NCBI GenBank assembly: GCA_030848705.1
Contig: JAUIZM010000013.1
Location: forward strand, 310,001 to 374,000
Length of the DNA: 64,000 nucleotides
Direction of reading: 5' to 3'
Origin: Heracleum sosnowskyi
Taxonomy: Eukaryota; Streptophyta; Magnoliopsida; Apiales; Apiaceae
Positions 10,106 to 21,652 of this stretch are shown here, in pieces (the first letter of the stretch is position 1; each line of letters opens with the position of its first letter). The notes under the pieces are model-generated. The model saw nothing but the letters and a program-made list of their open reading frames with translations. It was not told the origin of the DNA and searched no databases. A program made the translations under genes and the position numbers.

Positions 10106-13002
10106 CTTGTAAAATAAGTCAAGAATAAAGTTTTACGTGATTTTCATTCATTTATTGAGAGTAACCCTAAATCCTAACAAGTCAATGACGAGGCTCACAA
10201 GTTTTATCCTTATTCTACATGTATGTATCTAAGCTCCAAACAAATTTTATGTTTAAACAAGACAATAAAGAAGCTCTAAATTGATTACTTGTTGAATAAG
10301 TCGGGAATAAAGCTTTACGTGATTTTCATTCATTTATTGAGAGTAACCCTAAATCCTAACAAGTCAATGACGAGGCTCACAAGTTTTATCCTTATTCTAC
10401 ATGTACGTATCTAAGCTCCAAGCAAATTTTATGTTTAAACAAGACAATAAAGAAGCTCTAAATTGATTACTTGTTGAATAAGTCGAGAATAAAGCTTCAC
10501 CTGATTTTCATTCATTTATTGAGAGTAACCCTAAATCCTAACAAGTCAATGACGAGGCTCACAAGTTTTATCCTTATTCTACATGTAAGTATCTAAGCTC
10601 CAAACAAATTTTATGTTTAAACAAGACAATAAAGAAGCTCTAAATTGATTACTTGTTGAATAAGTCGGGAATAAAGCTTTACGTGATTTTCATTCATTTA
10701 TTGAGAGTAACCCTAAATCCTAACAAGTCAATGACGAGGCTCACAAGTTTTATCCTTATTCTACATGTAAGTATCTAAGCTCCAAACAAATTTTATGTTT
10801 AAACAAGACAATAAAGAAGCTCTAAATTGATTACTTGTTGAATAAGTCGGGAATAAAGCTTTACGTGATTTTCATTCATTTATTGAGAGTAACCCTAAAT
10901 CCTAACAAGTCAATGACGAGGCTCACAAGTTTTATCCTTATTCTACATGTAAGTATCTAAGCTCCAAGCAAATTTTATGTTTAAACAAGACAATAAAGAA
11001 GCTCTAAATTGATTACTTGTTGAATAAGTCGGGAATAAAGCTTCACCTGATTTTCATTCATTTATTGAGAGTAACCCTAAATCCTAACAAGTCAATGACG
11101 AGGCTCACAAGTTTTATCCTTATTCTACATGTAAGTATCTAAGCTCCAAACAAATTTTATGTTTAAACAAGACAATAAAGAAGCTCTAAATTGATTACTT
11201 GTTGAAGAAGTCGGGAATAAAGATTTACGTGATTTTCATTCATTTATTGAGAGTAACCCTAAATCCTAACAAGTCAATGACGAGGCTCACAAGTTTTATC
11301 CTTATTCTACATGTAAGTATCTAAGCTCCAAACAAATTTTATGTTTAAACAAGACAATAAAGAAGCTCTAAATTGATTACTTGTTGAATAAGTCGGGAAT
11401 AAAGATTTACGTGATTTTCATTCATTTATTGAGAGTAACCCTAAATCCTAACAAGTCAATGACGAAGATCACAAGTTTTATCCTTATTCTACATGTAAGT
11501 ATCTAAGCTCCAAACAAATTTTATGTTTAAACAAGACAATAAAGAAGCTCTAAATGGATTACTTGTTGAATAAGTCGGGAATAAAGCTCTAAGTGGTTTG
11601 GATTGAGAGGAAACCCTAAAATCTAAAAAGTTGGTAATGTGTATATGAAATTAATTGCTTATTCAATAAGTAAATATCTAAGGGTAAATCAAGTTCATTT
11701 TTATTTAAAAAGTCAATAATGAAGCTCTAAATGAATTTCTTGTAAAATAAGTCAAGAATAAAGCTTTACGTGATTTTCATTCATTTATTGAGAGTAACCC
11801 TAAATCCTAACAAGTCAATGACGAGGCTCACAAGTTTTATCCTTATTCTACATGTAAGTATCTAAGCTCCAAACAAATTTTATGTTTAAACAAGACAATA
11901 AAGAAGCTCTAAATTGATTACTTGTTGAATAAGTCGGGAATAAAGCTTTACGTGATTTTCATTCATTTATTGAGAGTAACCCTAAATCCTAACAAGTCAA
12001 TGACGAAGATCACAAGTTTTATCCTTATTCTACATGTAAGTATCTAAGCTCCAAACAAATTTTATGTTTAAACAAGACAATAAAGAAGCTCTAAATGGAT
12101 TACTTGTTGAATAAGTCGGGAATAAAGCTCTAAGTGGTTTGGATTTAGAGGAAACCCTAAAATCTAAAAAGTTGGTAATGTGTATATGAAATTAATTGCT
12201 TATTCAATAAGTAAATATCTAAGGGTAAATCAAGTTCATTTTTATTTAAAAAGTCAATGATGAAGCTCTAAATGAATTTCTTGTAAAATAAGTCAAGAAT
12301 AAAGCTTTACGTGATTTTCATTCATTTATTGAGAGTAACCCTAAATCCTAACAAGTCAATGATGAGGCTCACAAGTTTTATCCTTATTCTACATGTAAGT
12401 ATCTAAGCTCCAAACAAATTTTATGTTTAAACAAGACAATAAAGAAGCTCTAAATTGATTACTTGTTGAATAAGTCGGGAATAAAGCTTTACGTGATTTT
12501 CATTCACTTATTGAGAGTAACCCTAAATCCTAACAAGTCAATGACGAGGCTCACAAGTTTTATCCTTATTCTACATGTAAGTATCTAAGCTCCAAACAAA
12601 TTTTATGTTTAAACAAGACAATAAAGAAGCTCTAAATTGATTACTTGTTGAATAAGTCGGGAATAAAGCTTTACGTGATTTTCATTCATTTATTGAGAGT
12701 AACCCTAAATCCTAACAAGTCAATGACGAAGATCACAAGTTTTATCCTTATTCTACATGTAAGTATCTAAGCTCCAAACAAATTTTATGTTTAAACAAGA
12801 CAATAAAGAAGCTCTAAATGGATTACTTGTTGAATAAGTCGGGAATAAAGCTCTAAGTGGTTTGGATTTAGAGGAAACCCTAAAATCTAAAAAGTTGGTA
12901 ATGTGTATATGAAATTAATTGCTTATTCAATAAGTAAATATCTAAGGGTAAATCAAGTTCATTTTTATTTAAAAAGTCAATAATGAAGCTCTAAATGAAT
13001 TA
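10106..13002. repeat. 2897-bp block, copy 2 (nine-mer, three-mer, four-mer)
   Basis: Units at 10106 (1633), 11739 (541) and 12280 (723) repeat 7209-10105 unit for unit. The opening A is a hybrid. Its head (AAGTTTTACG, and TTTTCATTC at 10145) matches the A at 13003, but its later GTATGTATC (10224) matches the A at 7209, so the duplication junction lies in 10146-10223. The right macro-copy (38224-40938) holds this block only once. Confidence 0.92.
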
Positions 13003-14448
13003 CTTGTAAAATAAGTCAAGAATAAAGTTTTACGTGATTTTCATTCATTTATTGAGAGTAACCCTAAATCCTAACAAGTCAATGACGAGGCTCACAAGTT
13101 TTATCCTTATTCTACATGTAAGTATCTAAGCTCCAAACAAATTTTATGTTTAAACAAGACAATAAAGAAGCTCTAAATTGATTACATGATGAATAAGTCG
13201 GGAATAAAGCTTTACGTGATTTTCATTCATTTATTGAGAGTAACCCTAAATCCTAACAAGTCAATGCCGAAGCGCACAAGTTTTATCCTTATTCTACATG
13301 TAAGTATCTAAGCTCCAAACAAATTTTATGTTTAAACAAAACAATAAAGAAGCTCTAAATTGATTACTTGTTGAATAAGTCGGGAATAAAGCTTTACGTG
13401 ATTTTCATTCATTTATTGAGAGTAACCCTAAATCCTAACAAGTCAATGCCGAAGCACACAAGTTTTATCCTTATTCTACATGTAAGTATCTACGCTCCAA
13501 ACAAATTTTATGTTTAAACAAGACAATAAAGAAGCTCTAAATGGATTACTTGTTGCATAAGTCGGGAATAAAGCTCTAAGTGGTTTGGATTGAGATGAAA
13601 CCCTAAAATCTAAAAAGTTGGTAATGTGTATATGAATTTAATTGCTTAGTCAATAAGTAAATATCTAAGAGTAAATCAATTTCATTTTTATTTAAAAAGT
13701 CAATAACGAAGATCTAAATGAATTTCTTGTAAAATAAGTCAAGAATAAAGCTTTACGTGATTTTCATTCATTTATTGTGAGTAACCCTAAATCCTAACAA
13801 GTCAATGACGAGGCTCACGAGTTTTATCCTTATTCTAGATATAAGTATCTAAGCTCCAAACAAATTTTATGTTTAAACAAGACAATAAAGAAGCTCTAAA
13901 TTGATTACTTGTTGAATAAGTCGGGAATAAAGCTTTACGTGATTTTCATTCATTTATTGAGAGTAACCCTAAATCCTAACAAGTCAATGCCGAAGCTCAC
14001 AAGTTTTATCCTTATTCTACATGTAAGTATCTACGCTCCAAACAAATTTTATGTTTAAACAAGACAATAAAGAAGCTCTAAATGGATTACTTGTTGCATA
14101 AGTCGGGAATAAAGCTTTACGTGATTTTCATTCATTTATTGAGAGTAACCCTAAATCCTAACAAGTCAATGACGAAGATCACAAGTTTTATCCTTATTCT
14201 ACATGTAAGTATCTAAGCTCCAAACAAATTTTATGTTTAAACAAGACAATAAAGAAGCTCTAAATGGATTACTTGTTGAATAAGTCGGGAATAAAGCTCT
14301 AAGTGGTTTGGATTTAGAGGAAACCCTAAAATCTAAAAAGTTGGTAATGTGTATATGAAATTAATTGCTTATTCAATAAGTAAATATCTAAGGGTAAATC
14401 AAGTTCATTTTTATTTAAAAAGTCAATAATGAAGCTCTAAATGAATTA
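13003..14448. repeat. 1446-bp block, copy 1 (two four-mers)
   Basis: Units at 13003 and 13726, both 723 bp. The first carries a B head changed to CATGATGAATAAG (13185) and GCCGAAGC(G/A)CAC in its B copies. Copy 2 begins at 14449 with the same CATGATG head at 14631. Confidence 0.92.
13726..14448. repeat. Chimeric four-mer at the 1446-bp duplication junction
   Basis: Monomers at 13726 (A), 13908 (B), 14090 (B) and 14272 (C). The second B begins with the C-type head base pattern TTGCATAAG, preceded by the pre-C tail AAATGGATTA, then continues as B (CTTTACG). The breakpoint lies between 14097 and 14117, inside the head block shared by B and C. The two parents are the C head of a unit like 15172 and the B head of a unit like 12280. 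The resulting duplication is 182+177+723+182+182 = 1446 bp, as observed. Confidence 0.9.
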
Positions 14449-15712
14449 CTTGTAAAATAAGTCAAGAATAAAGTTTTACGTGATTTTCATTCATTTATTG
14501 AGAGTAACCCTAAATCCTAACAAGTCAATGACGAGGCTCACAAGTTTTATCCTTATTCTACATGTAAGTATCTAAGCTCCAAACAAATTTTATGTTTAAA
14601 CAAGACAATAAAGAAGCTCTAAATTGATTACATGATGAATAAGTCGGGAATAAAGCTTTACGTGATTTTCATTCATTTATTGAGAGTAACCCTAAATCCT
14701 AACAAGTCAATGCCGAAGCACACAAGTTTTATCCTTATTCTACATGTAAGTATCTAAGCTCCAAACAAATTTTATGTTTAAACAAAACAATAAAGAAGCT
14801 CTAAATTGATTACTTGTTGAATAAGTCGGGAATAAAGCTTTACGTGATTTTCATTCATTTATTGAGAGTAACCCTAAATCCTAACAAGTCAATGCCGAAG
14901 CACACAAGTTTTATCCTTATTCTACATGTAAGTATCTACGCTCCAAACAAATTTTATGTTTAAACAAGACAATAAAGAAGCTCTAAATGGATTACTTGTT
15001 GCATAAGTCGGGAATAAAGCTCTAAGTGGTTTGGATTGAGATGAAACCCTAAAATCTAAAAAGTTGGTAATGTGTATATGAATTTAATTGCTTAGTCAAT
15101 AAGTAAATATCTAAGAGTAAATCAATTTCATTTTTATTTAAAAAGTCAATAACGAAGATCTAAATGAATTTCTTGTAAAATAAGTCAAGAATAAAGCTTT
15201 ACGTGATTTTCATTCATTTATTGTGAGTAACCCTAAATCCTAACAAGTCAATGACGAGGCTCACGAGTTTTATCCTTATTCTAGATATAAGTATCTAAGC
15301 TCCAAACAAATTTTATGTTTAAACAAGACAATAAAGAAGCTCTAAATTGATTACTTGTTGAATAAGTCGGGAATAAAGCTTTACGTGATTTTCATTCATT
15401 TATTGAGAGTAACCCTAAATCCTAACAAGTCAATGCCGAAGCTCACAAGTTTTATCCTTATTCTACATGTAAGTATCTACGCTCCAAACAAATTTTATGT
15501 TTAAACAAGACAATAAAGAAGCTCTAAATGGATTACTTGTTGCATAAGTCGGGAATAAAGCTCTAAGTGGTTTGGATTTAGATGAAACCCTAAAATCTAA
15601 AAAGTTGGTAATGTGTATATGAATTTAATTGCTTAGTCAATAAGTAAATATCTAAGGGTAAATCAATTTCATTTTTATTTAAAAAGTCAATAACGAAGAT
15701 CTAAATGAATTT
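14449..15712. repeat. 1446-bp block copy 2 and following three-mer
   Basis: Units at 14449 (723, CATGATG head at 14631) and 15172 (541, CTAGATATAAG in A, GCCGAAGCTC in B, GGATTTAGATG in C). The right macro-copy counterpart is 40939-42202 at an offset of 26490. Confidence 0.92.
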
Positions 15713-17510
15713 CTTGTAAAATAAGTCAAGAATAAAGCTTTACGTGATTTTCATTCATTTATTGTGAGTAACCCTAAATCCTAACAAGTCAATGACGAGG
15801 CTCACGAGTTTTATCCTTATTCTAGATGTAAGTATCTAAGCTCCAAACAAATTTTATGTTTAAACAAGACAATAAAGAAGCTCTAAATTGATTACTTGTT
15901 GAATAAGTCGGGAATAAAGCTTTACGTGATTTTCATTCATTTATTGAGAGTAACCCTAAATCCTAACAAGTCAATGACGAAGCTCACAAGTTTTATCCTT
16001 ATTCTACATGTAAGTATCTAAGCTCCAAACAAATTTTATGTTTAAACAAGACAATAAAGAAGCTCTAAATGGATTACTTGTTGAATAAGTCGGGAATAAA
16101 GCTCTAAGTGGTTTGAATTGAGAGGAAACCCTAAAATCTAAAAAGTTGGTAATGTGTATATGAAATTAATTGCTTATTCAATAAGTAAATATCTAAGGGT
16201 AAATCAAGTTCATTTTTATTTAAAAAGTCAATAATGAAGCTCTAAATGAATTTCTTGTAAAATAAGTCGGGAATAAAGCTTTACGTGATTTTCATTCATT
16301 TATTGAGAGTAACCCTAAATCCTAACAAGTCAATGACGAAGCTCAAAAGTTTTATCCTTATTCTACATGTAAGTATCTAAGCTCCAAACAAATTTTATGT
16401 TTAAACAAGACAATAAAGAAGCTCTAAATGGATTACTTTTTGAATAAGTCGGGAATAAAGCTCTAAGTGGTTTGAATTGAGAGGAAATCCTAAAATCTAA
16501 AAAGTTGGTAATGTGTATATGAAATTAATTTCTTATTCAATAAGTAAATATCTAAGGGTAAATCAAGTTCATTTTTATTTAAAAAGTCAATAATGAAGCT
16601 CTAAATGAATTTCTTGTAAAATAAGTCAAGAATAAAGCTTTACGTGATTTTCATTCATTTTGAGAGTAACCCTAAATCCTAACAAGTCAATGACGAGGCT
16701 CACAAGTTTTATCCTTATTCTACATGTAAGTATCTAAGCTCCAAACAAATTTAATGTTTAAACAAAACAATAAAGAAGCTCTAAATGGATTACTTGTTGA
16801 ATAAGTCGGGAATAAAGCTCTAAGTGGTTTGGATTGAGAGTAAACCCTAAAATCTAAAAAGTTGGTAATGTGTATATGAAATTAATTGCTTATTCAATAA
16901 GTAAATATCTAACGGTAAATCAAGTTCATTTTTATTAAAAAAGTCAATAACAAAGATCTAAATGAATTTCTTGTAAAATAAGTCAAGAATAAAGCTTTAC
17001 GTGATTTTCATTCATTTATTGAGAGTAACCCTAAATCCTAACAAGTCAATGACGAGGCTCACAAGCTTTATCCTTATTCTACATGTAAGTATCTAAGCTC
17101 CAAAAAAATTTCATGTTTAAACAAGACAATGAAGAAGTTCTAAATTGATTACTTGTTGAATAAGTCGGGAATAAAGCTTTACGTGATTTTCATTCATTTA
17201 TTGAGAGTAACCCTAAATCCTAACAAGTCAATGCCGAAGCTCACAAGTTTTATCCTCATTCTACATGTAAGTATCTAAGCTCCAAACAAATTTTATGTTT
17301 AAACAAGACAATAAAGAAGCTCTAAATGGATTACTTGTTGCATAAGTCGGGAATAAAGCTCTAAGTGGTTTGGATTTAGATGAAACCCTAAAATCTAAAA
17401 AGTTGGTAATGTGTATATGAATTTAATTGCTTATTCAATAAGTAAATATCTAAGGGTAAATCAGGTTCATTTTTATTTAAAAAGTCAATAATGAAGCTCT
17501 AAATGAATTT
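15713..17510. repeat. Three-mer, two two-mers, three-mer (1798 bp)
   Basis: Units at 15713 (541), 16254 (359), 16613 (357, 2-bp deletion) and 16970 (541). This is the order seen at 1083-2880. The unit at 16970 is a mosaic (see finding for 17152-17640). It pairs with 25075-26872 at an offset of 9362 and with 42203-44000 at an offset of 26490. Confidence 0.92.
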
Positions 17511-18051
17511 CTTGTAAAATAAGTCAAGAATAAAGCTTTACGTGATTTTCATTCATTTATTGTGAGTAACCCTAAATCCTAACAAGTCAATGACGAGGCT
17601 CACGAGTTTTATCCTTATTCTAGATGTAAGTATCTAAGCTCCAAACAAATTTTATGTTTAAACAAGACAATAAAGAAGCTCTAAATTGATTACTTGTTGA
17701 ATAAGTCGGGAATAAAGCTTTACGTGATTTTCATTCATTTATTGAGAGTAACCCTAAATCCTAACAAGTCAATGACGAATCTCACAAGTTTTATCCTTAT
17801 TCTACATGTAAGTATCTAAGCTCCAAACAAATTTTATGTTTAAACAAGACAATAAAGAAGCTCTAAATGGATTACTTGTTGCGTAAGTCGGGAATAAAGC
17901 TCTAAGTGGTTTGAACTGAGAGGAAACCCTAAAATCTAAAAAGTTGGTAATGTGTATATGAAATTAATTGCTTATTCAATAAGTAAATATCTAAGGGTAA
18001 ATCAAGTTCATTTTTGTTTAAAAAGTCAATAACGAAGATCTAAATGAATTT
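17511..18051. repeat. Three-mer, GAATCTC / TTGCGTAAG lineage
   Basis: Same B and C lineage as the units at 1 and 2881 (GACGAATCTC in B; TTGCGTAAG and GAACTGAG in C). Its A carries ATTGTGAG, CACGAG and CTAGATG, unlike its counterparts at 26873 and 44001, which read CTACATG. Confidence 0.92.
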
Positions 18052-21000
18052 CTTGTAAAATAAGTCAAGAATAAAGCTTTACGTGATTTTCATTCATTTA
18101 TTGAGTGTAACCCTAAATCCTAACAAGTCAATGACGAGGCTCACAAGTTTTATCCTTATTCTACATGTAAGTATCTAAGCTCCAAACAAATTTTATGTTT
18201 AAACAAGACAATAAAGAAGCTCTAAATTGATTACTTGTTGAATAAGTCGGGAATAAAGCTTTACGTGATTTTCATTCATTTATTGAGAGTAACCCTAAAT
18301 CCTAACAAGTCAATGCCGAAGCTCACAAGTTTTATCCTCATTCTACATGTAAGTATCTACGCTCCAAACAAATTTTATGTTTAAACAAGACAATAAAGAA
18401 GCTCTAAATGGATTACTTGTTGCATAAGTCGGGAATAAAGCTCTAAATGGTTTGGATTGAGATGAAACCCTAAAATCTAAAAAGTTGGTAATGTGTATAT
18501 GAATTTAATTGCTTAGTCAATAAGTAAATATCTAAGGGTAAATCAATTTCATTTTTATTTAAAAAGTCAATAACGAAGATCTAAATGAATTTCTTGTAAA
18601 ATAAGTCAAGAATAAAGCTTTACGTGATTTTCATTCATTTATTGAGAGTAACCCTAAATCCTAACAAGTCAATGACGAAGCTCACGAGTTTTATCCTTAT
18701 TCTAGATGTAAGTATCTAAGCTCCAAACAAATTTTATGTTTAAACAAGACAATAAAGAAGCTCTAAATTGATTACTTGTTGAATAAGTCGAGAATAAAGC
18801 TTTACGTGATTTTCATTCATTTATTGAGAGTAACCCTAAATCCTAACAAGTCAATGACGAAGCTCACAAGTTTTATCCTTATTCTACATGTAAGTATCTA
18901 AGCTCCAAACAAATTTTATGTTTAAACAAGACAATAAAGAAGCTCTAAATGGATTACTTGTTGAATAAGTCGGGAATAAAGCTCTAAGTGGTTTGAATTG
19001 AGAGGAAACCCTAAAATCTAAAAAGTTGGTAATGTGTATATGAAATTAATTGCTTATTCAATAAGTAAATATCTAAGGGTAAATCAAGTTCATTTTTATT
19101 TAAAAAGTCAATAATGAAGCTCTAAATGAATTTCTTGTAAAATAAGTCGGGAATAAAGCTTTACGTGATTTTCATTCATTTATTGAGAGTAACCCTAAAT
19201 CCTAACAAGTCAATGACGAAGCTCAAAAGTTTTATCCTTATTCTACATGTAAGTATCTAAGCTCCAAACAAATTTTATGTTTAAACAAGACAATAAAGAA
19301 GCTCTAAATGGATTACTTGTTGAATAAGTCGGGAATAAAGCTCTAAGTGGTTTGAATTGAGAGGAAATCCTAAAATCTAAAAAGTTGGTAATGTGTATAT
19401 GAAATTAATTGCTTATTCAATAAGTAAATATCTAAGGGTAAATCAAGTTCATTTTTTTAAAAAAAGTCAATAATGAAGCTCTAAATGAATTTCTTCTAAA
19501 ATAAGTCAAGAATAAAGTTTTACGTGATTTTCATTCATTTATTGAGAGTAACCCTAAATCCTAACAAGTCAATGACGAGGCTCACAAGTTTTATCCTTAT
19601 TCTACATGTAAGTATCTAAGCTCCAAACAAATTTTATGTTTAAACAAGACAATAAAGAAGCTCTAAATGGATTACTTGTTGAATAAGTCGGGAATAAAGC
19701 TCTAAGTGGTTTGAATTGAGAGGAAATCCTAAAATCTAAAAAGTTGGTAATGTGTATATGAAATTAATTGCTTATTCAATAAGTAAATATCTAAGGGTAA
19801 ATCAAGTTCATTTTTGTTTAAAAAGTCAATAACGAAGATCTAAATGAATTTCTTGTAAAATAAGTCAAGAATAAAGCTTTACGTGATTTTCATTCATTTA
19901 TTGAGTGTAACCCTAAATCCTAACAAGTCAATGACGAGGCTCACAAGTTTTATCCTTATTCTACATGTAAGTATCTAAGCTCCAAACAAATTTTATGTTT
20001 AAACAAGACAATAAAGAAGCTCTAAATTGATTACTTGTTGAATAAGTCGGGAATAAAGCTTTACGTGATTTTCATTCATTTATTGAGAGTAACCCTAAAT
20101 CCTAACAAGTCAATGCCGAAGCTCACAAGTTTTATCCTTATTCTACATGTAAGTATCTACGCTCCAAACAAATTTTATGTTTAAACAAGACAATAAAGAA
20201 GCTCTAAATGGATTACTTGTTGCATAAGTCGGGAATAAAGCTCTAAGTGGTTTGGATTGAGATGAAACCCTAAAATCTAAAAAGTTGGTAATGTGTATAT
20301 GAATTTAATTGCTTAGTCAATAAGTAAATATCTAAGGGTAAATCAATTTCATTTTTATTTAAAAAGTCAATAACGAAGATCTAAATGAATTTCTTGTAAA
20401 ATAAGTCAAGAATAAAGCTTTACGTGATTTTCATTCATTTATTGAGAGTAACCCTAAATCCTAACAAGTCAATGACGAGGCTCACGAGTTTTATCCTTAT
20501 TCTAGATGTAAGTATCTAAGCTCCAAACAAATTTTATGTTTAAACAAGACAATAAAGAAGCTCTAAATTGATTACTTGTTGAATAAGTCGAGAATAAAGC
20601 TTTACGTGATTTTCATTCATTTATTGAGAGTAACCCTAAATCCTAACAAGTCAATGACGAAGCTCACAAGTTTTATCCTTATTCTACATGTAAGTATCTA
20701 AGCTCCAAACAAATTTTATGTTTAAACAAGACAATAAAGAAGCTCTAAATGGATTACTTGTTGAATAAGTCGGGAAAAAAGCTCTAAGTGGTTTGAATTG
20801 AGAGGAAACCCTAAAATCTAAAAAGTTGGTAATGTGTATATGAAATTAATTGCTTATTCAATAAGTAAATATCTAAGGGTAAATCAAGTTCATTTTTATT
20901 TAAAAAGTCAATAATGAAGCTCTAAATGAATTTCTTGTAAAATAAGTCGGGAATAAAGGTTTACGTGATTTTCATTCATTTATTGGGAGTAACCCTAAAT

Positions 21001-21652
21001 CCTAACAAGTCAATGACGAAGCTCAAAAGTTTTATCCTTATTCTACATGTAAGTATCTAAGCTCCAAACAAATTTTATGTTTAAACAAGACAATAAAGAA
21101 GCTCTAAATGGATTACTTGTTGAATAAGTCGGGAATAAAGCTCTAAGTGGTTTGAATTGAGAGGAAATCCTAAAATCTAAAAAGTTGGTAATGTGTATAT
21201 GAAATTAATTGCTTATTCAATAAGTAAATATCTAAGGGTAAATCAAGTTCATTTTTTTTTAAAAAAGTCAATAATGAAGCTCTAAATGAATTTCTTGTAA
21301 AATAAGTCAAGAATAAAGCTTTACGTGATTTTCATTCATTTATTGAGAGTAACCCTAAATCCTAACAAGTCAATGACGAGGCTCACAAGTTTTATCCTTA
21401 TTCTACATGTAAGTATCTAAGCTCCAAACAAATTTAATGTTTAAACAAAACAATAAAGAAGCTCTAAATGGATTACTTGTTGAATAAGTCGGGAATAAAG
21501 CTCTAAGTGGTTTGGATTGAGAGTAAACCCTAAAATCTAAAAAGTTGGTAATGTGTATATGAAATTAATTGCTTATTCAATAAGTAAATATCTAACGGTA
21601 AATCAAGTTCATTTTTATTAAAAAAGTCAATAACGAAGATCTAAATGAATTT
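18052..21652. repeat. 1800-bp block in tandem duplicate
   Basis: Units at 18052, 18593 (three-mers), 19134, 19493 (two-mers), then 19852, 20393 (three-mers), 20934 (360) and 21294 (359). The two-mer at 19493 is the junction: its C starts with the AGGAAATCC lineage and ends with the TTTTTGTTT/AACGAAGATC lineage, placing the breakpoint in 19728-19815. The second copy is 1 bp longer because of the T9A6 tract at 21252. The same doubled block occurs at 27414-31013 and 44542-48141, so it pre-dates both larger duplications. Confidence 0.92.
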
